From positions 1 to 20,804 of the forward strand of contig CAYZXU010000036.1 of NCBI GenBank assembly GCA_964482535.1: DNA of 20,804 nucleotides. The letters run 5' to 3'. This document shows, piece by piece, positions 14,967-20,804 of the stretch. The notes below the pieces were generated by a model that had not been told where the DNA came from, made no database searches, and saw only the letters and a list, made by a program, of their open reading frames with translations. Positions within the stretch are counted from its first letter, which is position 1; each line of letters starts with the position of its first letter. The translations under genes were made by a program, and so were the position numbers. This DNA comes from CAYZXU01 sp964482535. Its GTDB lineage: Bacteria; Desulfobacterota; Desulfobacteria; Desulfobacterales; BuS5.

Positions 14967-15167
14967 GTGGAAGAAGGCATCGTAAAATGGTTTAGTGACA
15001 AAAAAGGATTTGGTTTTATTGAGCGCGGAGATGGTGGAGATGTATTTGTTCATCATACTTCCATTAACATGCCGGGGTTTAAAACTTTATCCGAGGGAGA
15101 ACAGGTCTCTTTTGACGTGGAAGATGGCCAGCGAGGTCCTGCTGCCAGAAATGTAAACAAAAGTTAA
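14967..15167 (+). CDS. Cold-shock protein (CspA family, single CSD)
   Basis: The product is 66 residues, the normal length for a single cold-shock domain. The start is GTG 14967, with AAAGGAG 9 nt upstream. The nearby ATG 14959 is in a different frame. The OB-fold RNA/ssDNA-binding motifs are RNP1 KGFGFI (residues 13-18) and RNP2 VFVHH (26-30), preceded by the VKWFSDKKG strand. Such proteins melt mRNA secondary structure, and some are induced by cold while others are constitutive. The long 5' leader with a hairpin near the ribosome binding site would suit post-transcriptional, possibly temperature-linked, control. The GTG start may also tune translation. It is divergent from the helicase gene and convergent with the lipid-synthase gene, with a strong shared terminator in between. 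Confidence 0.95.
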   Translation: MEEGIVKWFSDKKGFGFIERGDGGDVFVHHTSINMPGFKTLSEGEQVSFDVEDGQRGPAARNVNKS

Positions 15168-15198
15168 TTGTTTAAAACCTGGTTCTCTTGCCAATTTT

Positions 15199-15240
15199 AA
15201 TCATGGGCTTTTAATATTAAAAAAGTCCATGATTTTCTTT
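15199..15240. terminator. Bidirectional rho-independent terminator between csp and the synthase gene
   Basis: AATCATGGGCTTTT (15199-15212) pairs with AAAAAGTCCATGATT (15220-15234) with one G-U wobble. T-rich flanks on the right (TTTCTTTTT) and A/T on the left serve both converging genes. Confidence 0.85.
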
Positions 15241-17907
15241 TTAAGGAACCTGTTTAACAAGCCTTATACCAAAATTTTCCATTATATATATATATAGCCC
15301 GTCTACTTTAATTAAACCGTCAGCTATAATTGAGGGCAGGGGTTCATCCTGAATATCTGTAATATAAGCCTCGACTTCAATTTTTTTGTTTGACGGAGTA
15401 ATCTGCCCCCTGTACTGCCAGTTGTGCTTTTTGCCGGTTACCATCTCAAAACTATATCCCTTGATCATGTTTTTCCATCTTTTAACAGCAAAAAATTTTA
15501 AGAGTTGAATAAAACCTTCAATCCCCAGAGAACCCGGCACAACCGGGTCCTGATAAAAATGCGCTTTGAAAAACCACTCATCGGGATCGACTTTTTTTAC
15601 TCCTCTAATAAATCCAAGACCTTTATGACCTCCATGGGGCAGCATATCAACAGTATCTATCATAAGCATGGCTTTTGAGGGCATTACCGGATTTGAAATA
15701 CTGCTGTTTTTTATAAAAGGATCATCCGGATGGAAGGGCGCTTCTTTTTTAAGCTTAAATGATGGGCTGTCAAGATGCTCATTATGTAAAAAAGTGTGAT
15801 CAGGCAAGTCGGTATTCTGAATCCCTTTTTGTGCGGCCAGGGCTTTTTTTGTAAAAAAACCGAAACTTGTATCTCCTTTATATATTAGTTCGCTATCTTG
15901 AAACACCTGAAATTCAAACTGCTCTATTATCATCTCTCCGGCGTTTGAGACTCTCTTTAAACGGACACTGGTTGTTATTACAGATGGCTGTTTTACTTGC
16001 GGGTCATTATAAATTATTGCGCTGCCCCCAAGATTTCTGAATTTTAAGTCCTTTTTACTTTTCAATGCCGAGCCCATGAAAGCAGCAAGCCAGCCACATG
16101 GCTGAAGGGCTATCTCAAGAAGGATGGAAAAGGGGATGCGCGATGTCCTGTTTGCTTTCAAATACCATGCATCAGGGTCAAGGTCGTATTCAGCAGTTAT
16201 CCAGCCTCCTGGTTTAAGCACAAAAGGTTCAGGCTCTATGTGGGTAATTCTGTGAATGAAGGAATAGGGCGGGGCGGGAAGCCTTGCAATCTTTCTTTCT
16301 TTATCAAATGAACTGTAGGGTTCACCAAATGCTTTGGATGGCTTTCCACAGGCAAATTCTATGATTTTGTCCTGATTAAAAAAATTCTTTTTTAAAAACT
16401 GTTTTCTTTTCTCCCAGAAAGATTCAATTTCATCCCTTGTTATCCCATTTATTTTCAGGGACATATTTTCAAAAAAAACAATATTTCTGCTGTCTGAAAA
16501 CATATGCGCATCTGCAATTGCATAGGGCTCATGTTTGTCGTCCCGGGTGTAGCCGATTTCTTTTATGTGAATTTCATAAATAACATGTTTTGTGGAAGGG
16601 GTTACAGGTCCTCTGCATTTTAATCTGCTTGCAATGCCGGCGACAGGTTCATAAAAAACATTCGGTTTTTCAGTCACCCAGCCCATACGCTGCAAAAATA
16701 CCCTTAAAGCATGGGAACAGCACTCATACATGAGTGTTCCAGGCATAACCATGTCATCCTGAAAATGACATGTAAGGAACCAGTCATCGGGATGTATATC
16801 TGCCTCTGCCCTGATAATGCCTGTTTTAAAGCGGCCGCCGTATGGATCAAAACTCAGGATTCTGTCTATGAGTTTCATCTGCCCGCCAGGGAGTCTGAGA
16901 GATTTGCAAAGCTTAATCTGCTTAAATGTATCGCCAAAACATTCTGCAAGTTCCCCGCTTCTTAAGGCTTTTACAGATTTGTCATCATATGATTCAATAA
17001 AAACAGGAACGAGTTCTCTATAATCAGGAGTTTTTTTGCCGGACTTTACAGCCTTTTGCCTATCAGTCAGGATTATTCCCCCTGAATTTATTACTTCCTG
17101 TTTTGTGAAAAAGCCGGCACATCCATTTGTCATGCTTATGAGGGGAGTTTTACCTATAGCCCCTTCAAAGGAAAAGAAAAAAAGGTATGTATTATCCTGC
17201 TTTATAAATTTTTCTATTTTTATTTCATACCTTATAATGTCTCCTGGGCGTGGAAGAGAGCTGTGGAATTCAACTGTTGCATCAAGGAGTCTGTAATTTC
17301 TTTTTCCCTTTACCATAAGATCGATCCCAAGATATGAACAGAGAAAAAGATCAGCCTGACCTGCCTCCACGGAAATACACACAGGCGCCCTGCCTCCATC
17401 GAGGTACCATGCGCCATGGAGCACATCATGCTCGGTAATGATCACACCTGAACCCATGGAGCCTTTTTTCCCCTTTATGGAAATAATTTTGTCCACAAGC
17501 ATAAGAGGTTCATCAGGCAGACGCACCCTTGCCTTATATGTGTCCACTATTTTAAACTCAGGCCCGAATACTTTTGCAAGGGATCCTGTGGCAAACTCCA
17601 TGCACATTTCACGGGAAAATGCAGGTCCGGCTGCATCCCTGCGGCTCCTGTGTTCAGCAGACTGTTCAGATGATCCGGCATTTTGTTTATATTCAGGGTT
17701 TTTTAAAACAGATTCAAATTCCATATCCGGCGTGACTGATTTAAGAAGATCATTTTGGAATGCAAAAGCTTTTGCATATGATTTTGAAATATTTTGAGAG
17801 ATTTCAAGAAAAGTTAGATGCGCATCTGATGTTGCCTTAATATTTTTTTCCATTGATTTTACAAGCCCTGCAAAAGGAAGGGCTGGGTGCATCGGCTGGG
17901 TTTTGGG
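15241..17907 (-). CDS. pfaC: PfaC/Pfa3-like secondary-lipid synthase, C-terminal part: two FabA-type dehydratase didomains (5' end in assembly gap)
   Basis: The frame is open up to the N gap at 17908. ATG 17892 is internal to a linker, so this is probably the tail of the next entry's protein. Numbering from that Met: four hotdog units. Unit 1 (about 95-275) has GRAPVCISVEAGQADLFLCS. Unit 2 (about 310-485) has catalytic-type His376 in CHFQDDMVMPGTLMYE. Unit 3 (about 510-690) has ANRTSRIPFSILLEIALQPC, with no active His. Unit 4 (about 715-880) has His778 in KAHFYQDPVVPGSLGIEG. Known: PfaC-type proteins carry two such DH didomains that make and isomerise double bonds during chain building. Each pair here is one degenerate plus one catalytic-looking fold. 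Units 2 and 4 carry Glu where FabA has the catalytic Asp. Nothing follows unit 4, so no AGPAT domain is present, unlike myxobacterial Pfa3. The stop lies next to the terminator shared with csp. Confidence 0.88.
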   Translation of the reverse strand, partial: PKTQPMHPALPFAGLVKSMEKNIKATSDAHLTFLEISQNISKSYAKAFAFQNDLLKSVTPDMEFESVLKNPEYKQNAGSSEQSAEHRSRRDAAGPAFSREMCMEFATGSLAKVFGPEFKIVDTYKARVRLPDEPLMLVDKIISIKGKKGSMGSGVIITEHDVLHGAWYLDGGRAPVCISVEAGQADLFLCSYLGIDLMVKGKRNYRLLDATVEFHSSLPRPGDIIRYEIKIEKFIKQDNTYLFFFSFEGAIGKTPLISMTNGCAGFFTKQEVINSGGIILTDRQKAVKSGKKTPDYRELVPVFIESYDDKSVKALRSGELAECFGDTFKQIKLCKSLRLPGGQMKLIDRILSFDPYGGRFKTGIIRAEADIHPDDWFLTCHFQDDMVMPGTLMYECCSHALRVFLQRMGWVTEKPNVFYEPVAGIASRLKCRGPVTPSTKHVIYEIHIKEIGYTRDDKHEPYAIADAHMFSDSRNIVFFENMSLKINGITRDEIESFWEKRKQFLKKNFFNQDKIIEFACGKPSKAFGEPYSSFDKERKIARLPAPPYSFIHRITHIEPEPFVLKPGGWITAEYDLDPDAWYLKANRTSRIPFSILLEIALQPCGWLAAFMGSALKSKKDLKFRNLGGSAIIYNDPQVKQPSVITTSVRLKRVSNAGEMIIEQFEFQVFQDSELIYKGDTSFGFFTKKALAAQKGIQNTDLPDHTFLHNEHLDSPSFKLKKEAPFHPDDPFIKNSSISNPVMPSKAMLMIDTVDMLPHGGHKGLGFIRGVKKVDPDEWFFKAHFYQDPVVPGSLGIEGFIQLLKFFAVKRWKNMIKGYSFEMVTGKKHNWQYRGQITPSNKKIEVEAYITDIQDEPLPSIIADGLIKVDGLYIYIMENFGIRLVKQVP

Positions 17908-18007
17908 NNNNNNNNNNNNNNNNNNNNNNNNNNNNNNNNNNNNNNNNNNNNNNNNNNNNNNNNNNNNNNNNNNNNNNNNNNNNNNNNNNNNNNNNNNNNN
18001 NNNNNNN
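17908..18007. other. Scaffold gap (exactly 100 N) inside a tandem-repeat linker
   Basis: Exactly 100 Ns is a conventional placeholder for unknown length. The right flank holds nearly two copies of a 24-bp repeat encoding KNQPKNPV, and the left flank shows part of the same unit. A real gap of 17 bases plus whole 24-base units joins the two open frames. Confidence 0.9.
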
Positions 18008-18048
18008 TTTTGGGTTGGTTTTTTACTGGGTTTTTGGGTTGGTTTTTT
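18008..18048. repeat. 24-bp tandem repeat flanking the gap
   Basis: TTTTGGGTTGGTTTTTT recurs with a 24-bp period (GGG at 18012 and 18036). It encodes the linker unit KNQPKNPV on the minus strand. The pattern resumes at 17894-17907 left of the gap, so the array probably collapsed in assembly. Confidence 0.85.
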
Positions 18049-20804
18049 CTTTTTTGAAACTCAATTAACCGGAGATCCGGCGGCATGCCGCCGGTTGTGA
18101 GCCATATTTTTTTCAATGGTATATTTTTTTCATGCTTTTTAAGATAAACACTCTTTTCGTAAAGTTTATTTAGATCGACAAAAACCCTTTCAGCCACAAG
18201 AGCTCCGATAAATTTCAACAGGACAAGATAATCGTCTTCACCCTTTACAGATGCTGAAACAGCCATGTGGGGTTTTTTATTAAGAATTCTCTTTATCATT
18301 CTTGTGCATGAAGATTGGGGACCCATTTCAAGGAAAATACGTATGCCATCATCATAAGCCTGATTTATGAGCTTTGTAAAATCAAAACCTGAAACAGCCT
18401 GACCGCAGATGGAATATGCTGCACTTTCACTGGTAAGGTCATAAGAGCGCCCCAGGTAACAACTGTAATATTTGATGCCGCCTGTTGGGGGTGTTATGGG
18501 AAATATGTGGAGTTTTCTGTAAGCATCTTCAACCGGTTTGGCGGCTTTGCAGTGTACTGCAACAACACCCTCAAGAAAAATAGCTTCACATTCAAGCCGG
18601 CTTATTGCAGCATCAACATCTTTTTTTCTGCCTCCGATTACACACTCATCAGGAGTATTTATAATCAGCAGGTTTGTTGTGGGCCATTTGTTGATAATTT
18701 TAAGCACAGTTTGGGCAGACCGGTTTACCACTGCAGCGCACCAGTTTACATCTTCATCTTCAGGTATCTCCCATACTCTTCGCGCGGCTCTGCACTCACC
18801 TGCAAGTTCTGAGGAAAAAAGGTCCGAATTTTTCATTCTGCCCAGCATCTGTGCGCTTTCAGGCCATGCGCCTGTTGCAAAAAGGGATGCTGATTCTCCA
18901 AGGCTGTAACCTATGGCGGCGTCTGGTTTAATTCCTATATGTTTTACAACTTCAGCAGTCATGCATCCATGAGCAACCTGACCCAGGATCATATTTAAAG
19001 GGTCTGATGCTATTTTGTTTTTTGCATCTTTTTCCCAGCCTGAAGCCCATGATACTCTTTGAGGCATATAACATTCAGGGAGAAACTTGGATTTCATATA
19101 AAGACTCTTTGCGTCCATGTTTCGCATAATTTCAGGCCATTGGACACCTGTACCCCTGCCCATTCCAGGAAAATGATTTCCTGAGCCTGGGAAAACAAAG
19201 GCCGTGTCAAAACCGCCCAAAGGTTTTTCTGAAAAACTGATCCTTTTATTACCTGCCCTGAGGCTATTATTACCTGACCCGGGGTTGTCTGGTGATGAAA
19301 TTATGTTTTTTGCATCATCTATAGATTCAGATAGCTCGTTAAAGTTTTTTGCAACTATGCTTACAGCATATTTTTTTTTTTTGTCAGCCGGATTTTTCAG
19401 ATGCCAGTCCCTGGCGCTGTTGTCGATATCTTTTTGAGTCTTTTTAAGGTCTGCAACCTGTGTTTTAAGATAATCAAGGCCGGTATGCAGATCCTTTTTG
19501 CTATCTCCTTCAATTATAAAAAGGCCGAACCCCCTTGAACCAAGGGGTTTTTTCCTCTCTTCAACCACAATGTCAGGTGTTTTATCCTTATATTCATATT
19601 CTTCAAGAACCGTATGCATGCAGTTTCCGTCTGAAGTAATTGAGCCTGTGCAGGCAATACGAGGTCCATCTTTTCTGTCCCTAAACCAGTATTGGGGCCG
19701 GACAGGGAAATAAAAATTTTCTTTTGCCCAGACTTTATTTAACGGCTCAGAAAAATTTACTAAGGGCGGAATGATCTGCTGATAAAGGCATATCCCTGTT
19801 TTGACTATGGAGGCAAGCCCTGAAACAGCTCCTGTATTGCCTATGTTAGGTTTAACAGATCCAATGGCGCAGCTTATGTTTTTGGAGCCGGAATTTTTTT
19901 GGAAGAACTCGTTTATTGCCTCTGATTCAACATTATCCTCCTTTGGATTGCCTGAACCATGGGTTTCAAAAAAACCTGCTGAAGAGCATGAGACCTGAGC
20001 ATCCTGGAATGCTCTTTTTAATGAGAGGGTATATGCTTTTTTTCCTCCAGAGTCTGCTGAACCTGCCCCCTTTATAACGGCATAAATTCTGTCTTTGTCT
20101 TTTTTTGCACTGGTTAATCTTTTTAAAACCAGCGCAACTGCTCCTTCGCCTGGAAGAGTTCCGTCTGCCGATATGTCAAAGGGGGAGATTCTATCGGATT
20201 TTGTAAATGGCCTTATCATATTGGAGGTTATAACTTTGCGGACATCTCCACAAAGATCCACAGCACCCACAAGCATTGTATCAGTCTCTTTTCGCTGTAA
20301 AGCCCGCATGGCTATTTCAAGAGCTTTCATTCCTGAAGCCTCTTCATTGGATACTGTAAAACTCATGCCGCCAAAACCGAACTCCCTTGCAATTCTGCTT
20401 GCAATAATACTTCCCAGGGCTCCAAGGGTTCTTGTGTTTGTCAGGGGAGGGGAGAAGGCATCTTTTAGGGAATTTAGCCATTCTGAAAATTTAGCCCTGC
20501 CTTTATTATTTGGGTTAAAAAGGTGCGGATATTTTTTTTGCCACTTTTGAACCTGATTCTCAAGATCCCATCTGAGATTAAAATTTGTTGTCTCGAAATC
20601 AAAGTTTATGCCTATTATTACCCCTGAATTTTTATGCCTCTCCTGGTCTTTATACTGGTCTTTATTTTGGGGAATAAGCCCTGCATCCTTCATTGCGCCT
20701 GCAGAAACTTTAAGCATAAGCATATGCTGCAATAAAATATCCGGTATTTCCATGGGAGGTATTCGAAATTCTCCTGGAAAAACATAAAAATCATCTAAGT
20801 ATGC
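18008..20804 (-). CDS. pfaC: PfaC/Pfa3-like secondary-lipid synthase: chain-length-factor-like KS and acyltransferase (partial both ends)
   Basis: The frame is open to the right edge. ATG 20753 is not a true start, since the 17 codons before it (LDDFYVFPGEFRIPP...) continue the ketosynthase fold. Numbering from that Met: residues 1-390 are a KS fold with Glu138 in the usual nucleophilic Cys position (SNEEASG), a kept THGSG (264-268), and NIGN where NIGH is usual. It is therefore a chain-length-factor-like, non-condensing KS. Residues about 515-870 are an acyltransferase with FVFPGSGNHFPGMG, Ser617 in GYSLGES and His734 in VAVHCK. Then comes a Lys/Asn/Gln/Pro linker into the gap. Known: the order KS-CLF-AT-DH-DH is that of myxobacterial Pfa3. 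A catalytic KS should lie just beyond the right edge (inference). The apparent stop at 17859 in this frame is an artefact of the 100-N filler. Confidence 0.87.
18077..18094. repeat. Perfect 18-bp GC-rich palindrome inside the synthase gene
   Basis: CCGGCGGCATGCCGCCGG is an exact palindrome in an A+T-rich gene. It encodes TGGMPPD at the AT-linker junction, about 70 bp from the N gap. CCGGAG and CCGG copies flank it. Confidence 0.8.

Noticed and set aside
14839..14985. A 48-codon plus-strand open frame in the csp leader, overlapping the csp start
   Set aside because: It has no ribosome binding site, an odd Cys/Phe-rich composition and no known motif. A leader peptide is not excluded but cannot be supported.
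17859..17892. Overlap of two separate synthase genes at the gap
   Set aside because: The overlap arises only because 100 filler bases shift the frame; the repeat structure supports one continuous frame.
20751..20753. ATG 20753 as the start of the synthase gene
   Set aside because: The 17 preceding codons are open and read as a continuous ketosynthase segment, so the gene runs off the right edge.
1..20804. CRISPR arrays, tRNA or rRNA genes, insertion sequences with transposase
   Set aside because: No regularly spaced direct repeats, cloverleaf-like blocks, rRNA segments or transposase frames were found on reading both strands by eye.

Overview
The window looks like a chromosomal contig from an anaerobic, Gram-negative, Desulfobacterales-like sulfate reducer (Deltaproteobacteria / Desulfobacterota). 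This is inferred from the A+T-rich coding style, a MenG/UbiE methyltransferase that fits a menaquinone user, KdsD and an LptC-like protein that imply an LPS outer membrane, and a PfaC-type secondary-lipid synthase of the kind known from several sulfate reducers. No marker gene fixes the species. A run of exactly 100 Ns shows that this is a scaffolded draft assembly.

Region 1 (1-8270) is an export locus. On the minus strand, in transcription order, lie a small signal-peptide protein with a dockerin-like calcium loop, a secreted STN-domain protein, and a large secreted protein with an N-terminal cohesin-like domain followed by carboxypeptidase-regulatory-like repeats (it runs off the left edge). 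Divergently on the plus strand lie a second, stand-alone secreted cohesin-like protein, a membrane-anchored LptC-like protein, and a 1091-residue secreted protein with a CBM9/DOMON-like segment, a two-repeat type I dockerin, a Pro-Glu linker and a C-terminal beta-sandwich. Cohesins bind dockerins, so the locus could encode the parts of a non-cellulosomal extracellular or surface assembly. No glycoside hydrolase is visible. This is the most unusual system in the window.

Region 2 (8311-11794) is housekeeping: a shared terminator hairpin, kdsD (KDO precursor synthesis) and ubiE/menG on the minus strand, then dnaJ and queD on the plus strand. An operator-like inverted repeat (8 bp, 9-nt spacer, 8 bp) lies just upstream of dnaJ.

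Region 3 (11896-15234) holds a PIF1/RecD2-like helicase with C-terminal HRDC and helix-turn-helix modules on the minus strand. A roughly 570-bp non-coding stretch follows, with a good sigma70-type promoter and a long hairpin-bearing leader, leading to a cold-shock protein gene on the plus strand and a strong bidirectional terminator.

Region 4 (15241-20804) is the C-terminal portion of a PfaC/Pfa3-like polyketide/fatty-acid synthase on the minus strand: chain-length-factor-like ketosynthase, acyltransferase, then four FabA-type hotdog units (two complete dehydratase didomains). It runs off the right edge. A scaffold gap lies inside a tandem 24-bp repeat encoding a Lys/Asn/Gln/Pro linker. The two halves are in frame if the real gap is 17 bases plus whole repeat units, so the two pieces are most likely one gene.
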